64,000 nt of DNA from JAKFYM01 sp964416595 (GTDB taxonomy: Bacteria > Bdellovibrionota > UBA1018 > CAIPTA01). This document shows positions 25,652-34,583 of the stretch, one piece after another; the first letter of the stretch is position 1; every line of letters begins with the position of its first letter. The notes under the pieces are model-generated. The model saw only the letters and a program-made list of their open reading frames with translations, was not told where the DNA came from and did no database searches. The DNA is taken from positions 102,130-166,129 of the forward strand of contig CAYQES010000003.1 of NCBI GenBank assembly GCA_964416595.1. The letters run 5' to 3'. The position numbers and the translations under genes are program-made.

Positions 25652-27855
25652 TAGCAGAACAACATCTCTCTATACTTCGGCAAGGGCCAAAAACCGTTGC
25701 CCACAACCACTTCCAGACGATCGCAAACGTCCCGCAGGTTATTCATGATGGGCAATACTTTTTCCGCTAAGTTTTTCGCCCGGGCTTCCTCCCCTAAGCC
25801 AAGGCAGGCTTGGTAGGCGGTTTCAAAGGCATTCCGTTTATCATTGAGTTCTTTGTAGAGCTCCGCCACTTTTTTCACTGCGCCTTCTGCTGTGCCTTTT
25901 TCCACCCCTGTAAGTTTTCCAACATTGGCGGCGGTTTGGGCAACACTAGAAAGATAAAGACTCGTAGCAGGAGCCACATAAGAATCCACGAGAGTGCGCA
26001 TGGTCTCGATCTCAATATCGATTTTTTTCAAGTAGCGCTCCACGTTCACATGGTGGCGGCTCTGCAATTCCGCGTCCGAAAGCACGTTCTGCTCAATGAA
26101 GAGGGATTTTGTGCTGGGGTAGCTGAACGCGTGCAAAGCTTCGGGAGTGTTTCGTAAATGGGCCAAGCCCCGCTTCTCCGCTTCCACAAGCCACTCGGGG
26201 CTGTAACCATTGCTTTCAAAACGGATGGCCTCGGTGGCGATCACGGTTTCCCGCACCACCTCGAGGATGGCATTATCCCGATCCAATCCGTTCTTGATCC
26301 GTTGTTTTAAAAGCGCGGTGATTTCGCTCATGGATTCGGCCACGGCGGTGTTGAGGCAAGTCATGGGGAAAGAACAGCTCGCAGAGGAACCAACAGCCCG
26401 GAATTCAAATTTATTACCGGTGAAAGCAAAAGGAGACGTTCGGTTACGATCCGTATTATCCCGAGCCACAGCGGGAATTTTTGAAACGCCGAGATTGATC
26501 ATGGCCCGCTCCGCATTCTCGATGCTTTCGCCGCTCTTGATTTTGTTGAGGATCATGGAGAGTTGCTCTCCGAGGAACACGCTCATGATGGCTGGAGGAG
26601 CCTCATTGGCGCCTAAGCGATGATCGTTGCCGTTGCTCGCGATACTGGCCCGGAGCAATCCGTTGTGTTTGTGAACCGCCTTCAAAATCGCCGCTAGTAC
26701 GATGAGGAACCGCAAGTTCTGGTGGGGAGTAGCGCCTGGTTCCAGGAGGTTCACGCCAGTGTCTGTGGCCATGGACCAGTTGTTATGTTTTCCGGAGCCG
26801 TTGATGCCGGCAAATGGTTTTTCATGGAGGAGCAAAGCAAAGTGGTGACGCTCGGCCACTTTTTTCATCACTTCCATGGTGAGGTGGTTGTGGTCGATGG
26901 AAACGTTGGCTTCCTCGAAAATCGGCGCCAGTTCAAATTGGGCCGGGGCCACTTCGTTATGACGGGTTTTAGCCGGCACACCCAAACGGTACAACTCAAA
27001 TTCCACTTCTTGCATGAAGGCCTGCACGCGGGAAGGGATGGCGCCGAAATAATGATCTTCCAATTCTTGGCCTTTAGGCGGGCGGGCCCCAAGGAGAGTT
27101 CGACCTGTGAGGATGAGATCGGGGCGGAGATTATAATAAGAGCGGTCGATCAAGAAATATTCTTGCTCAGCTCCTAAGGTTGCTGTCACGCGCTTCACAT
27201 TGGCATCCCCGATCACGTGCATGAGCTGGGTGGCTTGGTGAGAGAGTGCCTCGAGAGAACGCAGCAGCGGAGTTTTTTCGTCGAGGGCGTGGCCGTGGTA
27301 GCTGATGAACACGGAAGGAATGCAGAGCGTGCGACCATTCGTGGTAACCATCATAAACATGGGGCTCGTGGGATCCCAGGCGGTATAGCCGCGGGCTTCG
27401 AAGGTGGTGCGCATGCCGCCAGAAGGAAAGCTCGAAGCGTCGGGCTCCGATTGGATCAATTGGGAGCCGGAAAATTTTTCCACAGGGGTGCCGTCGTCTT
27501 GGAAAGAGATGAAGGCGTCGTGTTTTTCGGCGGTGAGACCAGTCATTGGTTGGAACCAGTGGCAAAAATGCGTGATGCCCATTTCCAAGGCCCAGTTGCG
27601 CACGGCTTTGGCAATTTTATCAGCCAGATCTTTTTCCAGCTGTTGCCCTGTGCTCGTGAGTTCTAGGAAGCGTTCAAAATCCGCCCTAGGGATTGCGGCT
27701 TTGATTTCTTTTTCGCCAAATGTGTATTGGCCAAAAAAATCCGACACCGAAAGCGCTCGACCGAGATCGTCTTTAGGAAGATCGAATTTTCGGGGAGAGC
27801 GGCTTGTGGCAGATGCGATGGCTTGGAATCGGGCAAGAACGTCGGGGCTATTCAT
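25648..27855 (-). CDS. glnN: Glutamine synthetase type III
   Basis: Forms glutamine from glutamate, ammonia and ATP. At 735 residues it matches the large type III form rather than the ~470-residue type I. The N-terminal GSIII-specific region includes 'KEIKAAIPRADFERFLEL'; catalytic segments include 'EKPFAGINGSGKHNNWSM' and 'ARDNTDRNRTSPFAFTGNKF', followed by 'EFRAVGSSASC'. Start at 27855 (MNSPDVLARF) is supported by GAGGAG just upstream; the open frame to 27948 has no ribosome site and would run toward the rhodanese stop. Lies 56 bp downstream of the rhodanese gene. Type III enzymes are not controlled by adenylylation like type I. Confidence 0.96.
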   Translation of the reverse strand: MNSPDVLARFQAIASATSRSPRKFDLPKDDLGRALSVSDFFGQYTFGEKEIKAAIPRADFERFLELTSTGQQLEKDLADKIAKAVRNWALEMGITHFCHWFQPMTGLTAEKHDAFISFQDDGTPVEKFSGSQLIQSEPDASSFPSGGMRTTFEARGYTAWDPTSPMFMMVTTNGRTLCIPSVFISYHGHALDEKTPLLRSLEALSHQATQLMHVIGDANVKRVTATLGAEQEYFLIDRSYYNLRPDLILTGRTLLGARPPKGQELEDHYFGAIPSRVQAFMQEVEFELYRLGVPAKTRHNEVAPAQFELAPIFEEANVSIDHNHLTMEVMKKVAERHHFALLLHEKPFAGINGSGKHNNWSMATDTGVNLLEPGATPHQNLRFLIVLAAILKAVHKHNGLLRASIASNGNDHRLGANEAPPAIMSVFLGEQLSMILNKIKSGESIENAERAMINLGVSKIPAVARDNTDRNRTSPFAFTGNKFEFRAVGSSASCSFPMTCLNTAVAESMSEITALLKQRIKNGLDRDNAILEVVRETVIATEAIRFESNGYSPEWLVEAEKRGLAHLRNTPEALHAFSYPSTKSLFIEQNVLSDAELQSRHHVNVERYLKKIDIEIETMRTLVDSYVAPATSLYLSSVAQTAANVGKLTGVEKGTAEGAVKKVAELYKELNDKRNAFETAYQACLGLGEEARAKNLAEKVLPIMNNLRDVCDRLEVVVGNGFWPLPKYREMLFCY

Positions 27856-27911
27856 GGGGTGCTCCTCTTGCAAAAGAAGATACACGCGCGCACTAGGCCC
27901 CGTAAAGGATG

Positions 27912-28232
27912 TCAGAATTTTTTCACTGGTAATTTCGCAGCTGTCCAAGCGCTGAAGCCACCCATATTATGGGTGTCAAATCCCTCTTGGCGCAAGAATT
28001 CCGCCACCCGGCCCGAACGAGCGCCGGAGCGGCAATAGAAAATAATCGGCTGGCCCTTAGGTAAAGTGGATTTGAACGATTTCCACTGGGGTTCGTCATC
28101 ATCCATTTTGGAGGTGGGCATCCATAAGGCGCCCTCGGCCAAACCCGATTCTTTCAGTTCTTCTTCTTCCCGCACATCCACCAGCACGGCTTTTTTGGCG
28201 TTCACTAATGTATAAGCTTCTTTTGGATCCAT
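27912..28232 (-). CDS. Rhodanese-like domain protein
   Basis: A single-domain sulfurtransferase-like protein of 106 residues. The active-site loop 'FYCRSGARSGRVAEFL' keeps the catalytic Cys, and the N-terminal 'VLVDVREEEELKESG' is the usual rhodanese signature. It lacks a signal peptide, so it should act in the cytoplasm, moving sulfane sulfur as a persulfide on the Cys; the acceptor is unknown. Same strand as glnN with a 56-bp gap, so co-transcription is possible without any known functional link. Confidence 0.88.
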   Translation of the reverse strand: MDPKEAYTLVNAKKAVLVDVREEEELKESGLAEGALWMPTSKMDDDEPQWKSFKSTLPKGQPIIFYCRSGARSGRVAEFLRQEGFDTHNMGGFSAWTAAKLPVKKF

Positions 28233-28353
28233 GGATTAGGAGCCTACTGCAAAGGAAGGCGTTAAGACAAGGAGCTGTGCTTCCCTATAATGCCGTCTTT
28301 TAAGTAGCTGATTTTATTATGAAAATTAAATCCAGGCAATTTCTCAGTATTTC

Positions 28354-28581
28354 ATGAAAAATAGACAGATGAAGCTTGCGAAGCTTGTCACCAAAGTAGA
28401 ATCAAACGTTCTCAAAGAATTTCGAGCTTACGCCAAAGCCGAAGGTAAAAGCGTTTCCAAATTAGCCACAGAAGCGCTCAGTGATTATTTAAAAAAGAAA
28501 CACATTCGCCCGGGCTTTCAAAACGCTACGGAAGAAGTGCTAGATAAAAATAAAGAACTGCTCAAACGTCTTGCTAAGTGA
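28354..28581 (+). CDS. Small ribbon-helix-helix-like protein, orphan antitoxin-like
   Basis: 75 residues, strongly basic at the start. 'VESNVLKEFRAYAKAEGKSV' followed by 'SKLATEALSDYLKKK' has the strand-helix-helix pattern of short RHH DNA-binding antitoxins. No toxin gene flanks it: upstream is the rhodanese promoter region and downstream the convergent TonB-like gene. Immediately after the stop, another frame encodes a sensible short peptide ending 'ETIASWIEQHLKKA', which may be a remnant. The ribosome site is weak, and an alternative ATG lies at 28369. Identification is by pattern only. Confidence 0.6.
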   Translation: MKNRQMKLAKLVTKVESNVLKEFRAYAKAEGKSVSKLATEALSDYLKKKHIRPGFQNATEEVLDKNKELLKRLAK

Positions 28582-28640
28582 AGCACCGCTCGAAACCATT
28601 GCTTCTTGGATCGAGCAGCACCTAAAGAAAGCGTAAAATC

Positions 28641-30686
28641 CTAATTCCCCGCCGCAGGCACAAAGCCGAACGGATAGGATACTTCCACTATCCCGCCGCC
28701 CAAAGGTTCCGGGAACACGATGTTCCGCAGTACCCCTGTAAGGCAGCGTTCCACGCTGGGGTTGTTCATGCTGGTGGATTCCACGCCCGCCTGAGTAACC
28801 CGGCCTGTGCCTGAGATCACGAAGCGAGTGCTGATGCGTCCGGCGAGTTTTTGGTTGCCCGAAAGTTCTCGTTCATAACAAGCACGGATCTGGCGCATAT
28901 GACGCTTGATGTATTCGTCGATCACGCTCTTATCCAAGCCCCCCATGATGATAGTTTCCGAAGCATTGCCCACTTCCACATTGGGGCGACCATGACCTGT
29001 GCCAGCTAAATTTCCGCCAGAGCCGATAGCGCCAAGGCCCGTGCCTTTTGCACCATCGCCTAAGCCTTTGGTTCCTAAGCCCTGCACGGTTTGGGATTCT
29101 CCCCCACCACCAGTGCCGGCACCCATATTACCTAGGCCCCCATTACCTTCCGTGGTGAAAGCTCCGTAGCCTTTTAATTTTTCACCGGCGGCGCTGGCGC
29201 CTTTGCCGGCAGCGGCCATTTTTTGGGAAATGTTTCCGCCGATATCACTGAAGAGGGCTTCCACATTACCTTGGCCTTTAGCCAAACTTTTCGCAGCCGT
29301 GGGCGCATTGGGATTGCCCCGGGAAGAGTTCATGGCCACAGGGGCTTTGGGTTTATTGGGTTCACCCTTTTTACCTTCAGGCCCCTTAGCTCGAGCACCT
29401 TCTCCTTCGTTACCACCCGCAGGCTTTGCAGGAGCGCCTTTCACTTGGTTAGCCGCTTGGGTAACAGGCATAGGAGCAGGCGTGGTTTTTGGAGGTGGCA
29501 TCACCACGGGTTTTACTTCCTTCGGTAATTCCATCGGAGGAGGTGGCATCACCATGGGCTTGGGCGGAGGCGGCATCGGCTTCGGCGGCTCTGGTGGTTT
29601 TACTTCTTTTTTCGGCTCCGGCGGCTTTGGTTCCGGCGGTTTCACCGGTGGGGGCGGGGGAGGAGGAACAGGTTTAAAAATAATCGTGGCCACCCGAGGA
29701 GGAAGCTCTTCGGTTTCTAGTTTCTTAGGTGGCTCAATGCCCACAAGTAAAGCTACGAGCGCTAAAGTGAGGAGAAGAGAAGTAAACCAAATGCGGGTGT
29801 AAAAAGGATCCCGCTCCAGCACCCGCTGACGCTTCAAATGCGGCGGCATGGGGGAATAGTTCACGTAGAAGCTGATATCCTTAAATTCGATTTTAGCTAA
29901 ATCATTTTGTTTTAGGTGGAAGCGAGTTCCGCCCAATTTATCGAGCGGAATAAGTTCCTTACCCGAGCGCACGATGCCGCGCATATCACCAGAGAATTGC
30001 AACTGGGCTGCGCCACCATCAAAAGAAACTAAAGGAAAAGAAGAAGCCATGCCGGGCACGCAGAAGGTAGCATCCTTGCCCTCCCCGATCGTCACGTCTT
30101 TATTGTCCACGAGGTGTTGCACATCAAGGATCACATCACCCCAATACATCACCACTTGTAGGGCTTGCTCTGAAGCAGAAGGATAGTCGAAAATTTGGAT
30201 TACGTTCCGCTCATCTTCCAAGATTAATGGGCGGAAATCTTCTTGGGCATCATAAAAAAGTTTCCGCGAGCCGCTGCTGCTCGGGCGCACGGCACCGGCA
30301 GGTAACTGGGCTTGAGCTTCAGAAACCTGTAAGCGCTTGTAGGTAAGCGTACCGAAACCGATTTTGATTTCGTCTCCGTCTTTTAAATCCACCGACAATA
30401 CTTTTTTGTCGTTCACGAACACGCCAGTTTCGCTGGCCATATCGTAAATATGGGCTTGGCCGTTGTCGTCGAGCTCCACCACGGCGTGCACGTTAGAAAC
30501 CGCGTTTTGCTGGATGCGGATATCGCTAGAAAGGGCGGATCCGATCACCACCCGTTTTTTATTCACCTTATAGGTTTTTTTCACCTCTTCCCGGCCCTTG
30601 CCAGTGATGAGATTAAATACCATCACCCATTGAGTGTCTAACCGCTCTGTGGGGGATTTCTGCGGGGTAGTTAGGGGTTTATCCAT
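28641..30686 (-). CDS. FHA-domain, proline-rich, AgmX/TonB-like protein (GltG-like)
   Basis: 681 residues that span the envelope. Order: FHA domain at ~30-115 ('VVIGSALSSDIRIQ', 'AVSNVHAVVEL'), a second FHA-like stretch (~160-290), one membrane helix near 300-320 ('FTSLLLTLALVALLVGI'), a Pro/Lys/Glu-rich periplasmic spacer (~335-400), a Gly/Ala-rich linker, and an AgmX/PglI-type TonB-like C-terminal domain ('RHMRQIRACYERELSG' to 'SYPFGF'). This architecture is that of Myxococcus GltG/PglI in the gliding machinery, where cytoplasmic phosphopeptide sensing and periplasmic force transmission meet. Last gene of a five-gene minus-strand cluster, 9 bp after the CglF-like gene. Motor genes (AglRQS type) are not in the window. 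Confidence 0.85.
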   Translation of the reverse strand: MDKPLTTPQKSPTERLDTQWVMVFNLITGKGREEVKKTYKVNKKRVVIGSALSSDIRIQQNAVSNVHAVVELDDNGQAHIYDMASETGVFVNDKKVLSVDLKDGDEIKIGFGTLTYKRLQVSEAQAQLPAGAVRPSSSGSRKLFYDAQEDFRPLILEDERNVIQIFDYPSASEQALQVVMYWGDVILDVQHLVDNKDVTIGEGKDATFCVPGMASSFPLVSFDGGAAQLQFSGDMRGIVRSGKELIPLDKLGGTRFHLKQNDLAKIEFKDISFYVNYSPMPPHLKRQRVLERDPFYTRIWFTSLLLTLALVALLVGIEPPKKLETEELPPRVATIIFKPVPPPPPPPVKPPEPKPPEPKKEVKPPEPPKPMPPPPKPMVMPPPPMELPKEVKPVVMPPPKTTPAPMPVTQAANQVKGAPAKPAGGNEGEGARAKGPEGKKGEPNKPKAPVAMNSSRGNPNAPTAAKSLAKGQGNVEALFSDIGGNISQKMAAAGKGASAAGEKLKGYGAFTTEGNGGLGNMGAGTGGGGESQTVQGLGTKGLGDGAKGTGLGAIGSGGNLAGTGHGRPNVEVGNASETIIMGGLDKSVIDEYIKRHMRQIRACYERELSGNQKLAGRISTRFVISGTGRVTQAGVESTSMNNPSVERCLTGVLRNIVFPEPLGGGIVEVSYPFGFVPAAGN

Positions 30687-30695
30687 TGGTCACTC

Positions 30696-30953
30696 TCACT
30701 TCAGCAAAAGGGAATCTCTTACGAGCTCCCGGTGAAAATTGGGCCTGAGCTTTAATAAACTTCCGAATTTTTTTTCCGGCGGAGTTACCACATACACCCC
30801 TTCCGGATTGTTCGGGCTACCCTCTACCACCGCATCATCAAAATCCACGGAAGTTTTCTTTTTGTAGATGATCGTGGGCTTAGAGCCAGAGCCTTCGTCG
30901 TCCGCGTGGGCGGTAATGGCTAGTAAAAAAAGGAGAGGCAAAAACTTCATCAT
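30696..30953 (-). CDS. Small exported protein, CglF-like
   Basis: 85 residues with a signal peptide ('KFLPLLFLLAITAHA'). The mature part, 'TIIYKKKTSVDFDDAVVEG' followed by 'NNPEGVYVVTPPEKKF', resembles my recollection of the adventurous-gliding protein CglF of myxobacteria, which sits next to glt genes. AAGGAG lies 5 bases before the ATG; the start overlaps the TPR gene's stop as ATGA. The match is from memory of a short sequence, so treat the family name as tentative; the operon position is the stronger evidence that it belongs to the envelope complex. Confidence 0.7.
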   Translation of the reverse strand: MMKFLPLLFLLAITAHADDEGSGSKPTIIYKKKTSVDFDDAVVEGSPNNPEGVYVVTPPEKKFGSLLKLRPNFHRELVRDSLLLK

Positions 30954-33900
30954 GGAGACTCCTTCGTGTTCCAGAAATCCAAGATCATGCGGGCAAATTC
31001 GTTATCATCGGCCAAAGATTCCAATTGGTTCGCGGCCCGGGAGCGATCGCCCTTGGCTAAAGCAAGGATGGCTTCGGCGTAACGGCCATTATCCCCACCA
31101 GAGATGGAAGAGGAATCCACCACCTTGCCCATCGCGAGGTTCGCTAACGCCAAACCCTTTTTGATTTCTTTGTCGCCAGGGGAACGCACTTCAAGCTGCC
31201 GCAACGCTAAACTTGCGTGCCGCCACAAACCGCTAGCCATCTGTAAACGAGCGATATTTTTCTTTGGCGTTACCGCAAATTCATCTTGGCCAAGGGCGGC
31301 CTTAAAGCCCGACATCGCCCTCCCCCAATCTCCCTCGCGGCCCTTGAGGTACGCTAAGTTATTCAAGGCCGGAGCATATTTAGGATTCTTCTGTACGGCA
31401 TGTAGATAAAAGATTTCCGCAAAATCTTTTTGATCCTTCAGTAAATGGCGATTGCCGATGGCTACCCAAGCGGCCACATCATCGGGCTTAGTGCGAAGAG
31501 TTTTACGTTTCTTTTCCACATCACTTTCGCTATCGGGCATTTCGCCCATAATCCAATCGGCCGGCCTCTCCCAATCCACGCTTTGCACCAAAGGCAACCT
31601 ATCGGCCTTAGCACTATGAAGCCCCGAGAGAATATACACTCTCGCCATCACGGGCCCTACCACCTGGAGCTGTTCCCCTTTTTGTAGCGCAGTTTCTAGG
31701 GTTTCACCCACCTTCAAAAACACGGGGCGGGCCACATTTTTCAGCTGCGCTTTAAACTTCGCCTTATCTTCTGCTGAATATTGCTCAGGTACGGGCGCCG
31801 CTTCTAATTTTTGACCAAAGCTCCGGTATGCCATGGCCATGCGGCGGAATGCCTCCACACCCCAAGTGCCATCGCCAAAATCCATCACCTCTATATAACC
31901 TTTATTTAGTCGCTCAAGGGCCGCTAACTTCGCGTTGATATCTGCCTTCAAGGTTTGTTCAGGCAAACGTAAGGGCGCCTTCTCGAAGGTTTCCTCGAGT
32001 GGACCAAGCAGCACGAGCCGTGCCCGCGCGCCATAACCTAATTCTTCGGCAGATGCGCGATTGCCTTTAGCTTTCACTTTAGAGATTACGGTGCGTAAAT
32101 AGTTCTGGGATTTTTCATCCTCTTTTAACTTTTCATATAGCAAGGCGGTTTCCATGGTGGCGCCAATACTATGAGGGCCATCGGGAAAGGCGGAGGTATA
32201 TTTTTGGAAAGAACGGATCGCTTCTGGAGTATTACCTTCATCTCGTTGGCGCTTGGCCATTTCAAACAGGAACTCCCCTGCTGCATCCCGGGCGGAACCG
32301 ATACCTTTATTAGCCGCATCCACGATTTTTTTGAAATTTTCGGCCGCTTTTTCGCTTTCACGCAGCGCCCGGCGCAGGAGAGCTGCAGACCGCAAAGATT
32401 CCAATGCAGATTTTTGTGAATTCGCCTCTACGGAGCCTAATTTATGCTCATAAATCTTGTAATAATCTTCGTAAACCGTGGCAGCTTCATCGTAACGGCC
32501 TGAGAGGAAATGCTCGTTCCCCACACCGAGAATATTGCGCTCTGCTTGATCGTTGCCTGGATAGAGATCCAAGATTTTTTTGTATACTCGTAACTCATTT
32601 TCTCGATCGCCGGCCTTCTCATAACTCACAGCTGCGTTGTTGAGGGCTTTTTTGCGTACTTCGCTGTCTTTTGATTCAGATGCGAGCTTTTCGTAACCCT
32701 TGGCGGCTTTCGAGAAATCCTTATCCTCTTCCACCTGCCGCACTTGTTGGAATTGGGCCCGGGCTACTACAGTTTCTAATTTTTTACGAAATTCACCCTT
32801 TTTGTCTTGCCCCATGAGGGCTTGGTTGCCCAAAAATTCACCCGCTAATTTTTCTGCGCGCTCATAATCTTTTTGGTCTTCCGCTTCTTTTAACAAGGTA
32901 GCAGAGGCATCCCAAGCCTGCGTGGACTGAGGGTATTTTTCAATAATGTCATGCAAACGAGGCTGCGCCTCTTTCATGCGCCCGCTGGTTACTAAAATCC
33001 CAGCGGCCCGGGCCAAATATTTTGGTGCATCTTTGTCTTTTGGGTATTCCCGCACATAAGAATCGATGGCGCCGATCACCTGATCGCCATCGGCCTTAGA
33101 CATATTTTTATCGCTCTTCGTTTTTAAATAAGCATCCAAGGAGTATACGAGTCCCGCGGCTCCATCTTTGGCGTATTTTCTATAAGCTGCGTCGTCTTCA
33201 GCCATATCCATGATGGCTTTGTGTTCCGCTGCAGCTTCCCGGTGCCGGCCCAATTGCGAGAGCACATCGGCCAAATAATAACGAATTTCTGCGGCGTCTT
33301 CGGATTTTAGGCGACTACCATAAGCTGTAAGGTAGAGACGATACAACTCTTCCGCGCGGGCGAAGGCTTCCTTAGAGTTCCTGGATTTATTGCCCTCTTT
33401 ATGCGCAAGGGCTGCAACTTTCCGCACTTGTGCCTGCAAGAGTTCTACTTTTTCGGGATCCGGATCCTTGGCGTTGGTCACGAACTCGGCTGTCATGGAT
33501 TTTAAGAGGGCTGCTTGCCGGCTGCGATCACCTTTTGTGGCGGAAATATTTAAACTATCCACCATAATCGAGAAACGATTTTCTTCGCCTTCTTTAGCGG
33601 CACTGCCACCAAGAGCCAAGAGCTGCTTGTTTACTGCGAGCGCTTTGGCATACTCCCCTTGGCGTTGGTACGTTTCGGCGAGCTTTCTCAGCACAGAGCC
33701 CGCTTCATTTTCACCAAAAACTCCGGTGAAGAATTCAGACGCTTCTTCAACCCTGCCGCCTTCGGCATAAAAAATGGCCAACGCATCAGCCGCATCCCGC
33801 TGCAAAGATAAACCCGCTTTGGCAGCTTCCACGTTATCACGACCCAAGAGGATCGCTTCCTTCATAGTGTTTACAGCTTTTTTGTATTCTTTTAACTTAA

Positions 33901-34582
33901 ACTGACTCCAACCCAAGCCATACAAAATCCTAGGCCGCGCTGGCGAGGATCCGGATTTTGCCGCGCGTTCATAATAATCCCGACTTTCGCGGAAATCTCG
34001 AGTGGCAAAAGCATAATCGGCCATATAACGATAAGCTTCGGAAGCAAATCGGCTTCGGGGATAAGAGCTCACGATTTTTTTAAAACTCTCGTTAGCTTTT
34101 TTCTTATTGTTTAGCTCCCAGTGATTAAACCCAAGGAAGTAATATACTTCATCGATGCGATCAAAGCGCGTTCGTTGCACGGGAATGCGCTCCAAAACTT
34201 TTATCGCGTTTTGGAGCCACTTTTTCGAAGCAGAATTATCTAGCACAGGCTTACGCACAACTTTTTGCCGTGCCATGGGCATCTGCAAATAGGAGCTCAT
34301 TTTTTTGTCCCAGATTTCACTCTCTTTTAAAGAGAAGAGCCGGTATTTCTCTGTGTAAAGCTCCGCCAAACGTAGCATTAATTCTGGTTCTTTTTCCTTT
34401 GCACTCGAGCGGGACATCACCAAATTCAACTGCTGGATCTCCGCCGTGCGGAATTGATCAATCCTGGCCTCTTGCGGCGTGATCACCTGGGCAAATTCCT
34501 GGTTGGAATAGGCGAACGCCCGACTCGCTCCGAGAGCAGAAAAGAGCGTGAGGAATAAAATGGCGTTCCTATCTAAAGGCAT
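30950..34582 (-). CDS. Large periplasmic TPR-repeat protein of the Glt-like cluster
   Basis: 1210 residues with a signal peptide ('ILFLTLFSALGASRAFA'). Almost the entire mature protein is tetratricopeptide-type helical repeats; many units show the pattern of 'YFLGFNHWELNNKKKANES' or 'ILYGLGWSQFKLKEYKKAVN', and the last clear repeats are 'PKYAPALNNLAYLKGREGDW'. No catalytic domain seen. Long TPR proteins such as AgmK/GltI in Myxococcus scaffold the periplasmic part of the gliding complex; this one is shorter. It starts one base after the preceding TPR gene and overlaps the CglF-like gene, so it is within one operon. Confidence 0.82.
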   Translation of the reverse strand: MPLDRNAILFLTLFSALGASRAFAYSNQEFAQVITPQEARIDQFRTAEIQQLNLVMSRSSAKEKEPELMLRLAELYTEKYRLFSLKESEIWDKKMSSYLQMPMARQKVVRKPVLDNSASKKWLQNAIKVLERIPVQRTRFDRIDEVYYFLGFNHWELNNKKKANESFKKIVSSYPRSRFASEAYRYMADYAFATRDFRESRDYYERAAKSGSSPARPRILYGLGWSQFKLKEYKKAVNTMKEAILLGRDNVEAAKAGLSLQRDAADALAIFYAEGGRVEEASEFFTGVFGENEAGSVLRKLAETYQRQGEYAKALAVNKQLLALGGSAAKEGEENRFSIMVDSLNISATKGDRSRQAALLKSMTAEFVTNAKDPDPEKVELLQAQVRKVAALAHKEGNKSRNSKEAFARAEELYRLYLTAYGSRLKSEDAAEIRYYLADVLSQLGRHREAAAEHKAIMDMAEDDAAYRKYAKDGAAGLVYSLDAYLKTKSDKNMSKADGDQVIGAIDSYVREYPKDKDAPKYLARAAGILVTSGRMKEAQPRLHDIIEKYPQSTQAWDASATLLKEAEDQKDYERAEKLAGEFLGNQALMGQDKKGEFRKKLETVVARAQFQQVRQVEEDKDFSKAAKGYEKLASESKDSEVRKKALNNAAVSYEKAGDRENELRVYKKILDLYPGNDQAERNILGVGNEHFLSGRYDEAATVYEDYYKIYEHKLGSVEANSQKSALESLRSAALLRRALRESEKAAENFKKIVDAANKGIGSARDAAGEFLFEMAKRQRDEGNTPEAIRSFQKYTSAFPDGPHSIGATMETALLYEKLKEDEKSQNYLRTVISKVKAKGNRASAEELGYGARARLVLLGPLEETFEKAPLRLPEQTLKADINAKLAALERLNKGYIEVMDFGDGTWGVEAFRRMAMAYRSFGQKLEAAPVPEQYSAEDKAKFKAQLKNVARPVFLKVGETLETALQKGEQLQVVGPVMARVYILSGLHSAKADRLPLVQSVDWERPADWIMGEMPDSESDVEKKRKTLRTKPDDVAAWVAIGNRHLLKDQKDFAEIFYLHAVQKNPKYAPALNNLAYLKGREGDWGRAMSGFKAALGQDEFAVTPKKNIARLQMASGLWRHASLALRQLEVRSPGDKEIKKGLALANLAMGKVVDSSSISGGDNGRYAEAILALAKGDRSRAANQLESLADDNEFARMILDFWNTKESP

Positions 34583-34583
34583 C

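Noticed and set aside
29203..29802. 199-residue plus-strand open frame rich in Gly, Ser and Pro
   Set aside because: It is antisense to the Pro-rich spacer and linker of the FHA/TonB-like gene; its repeats simply mirror Pro/Gly codons, and the minus-strand gene has clear domains.
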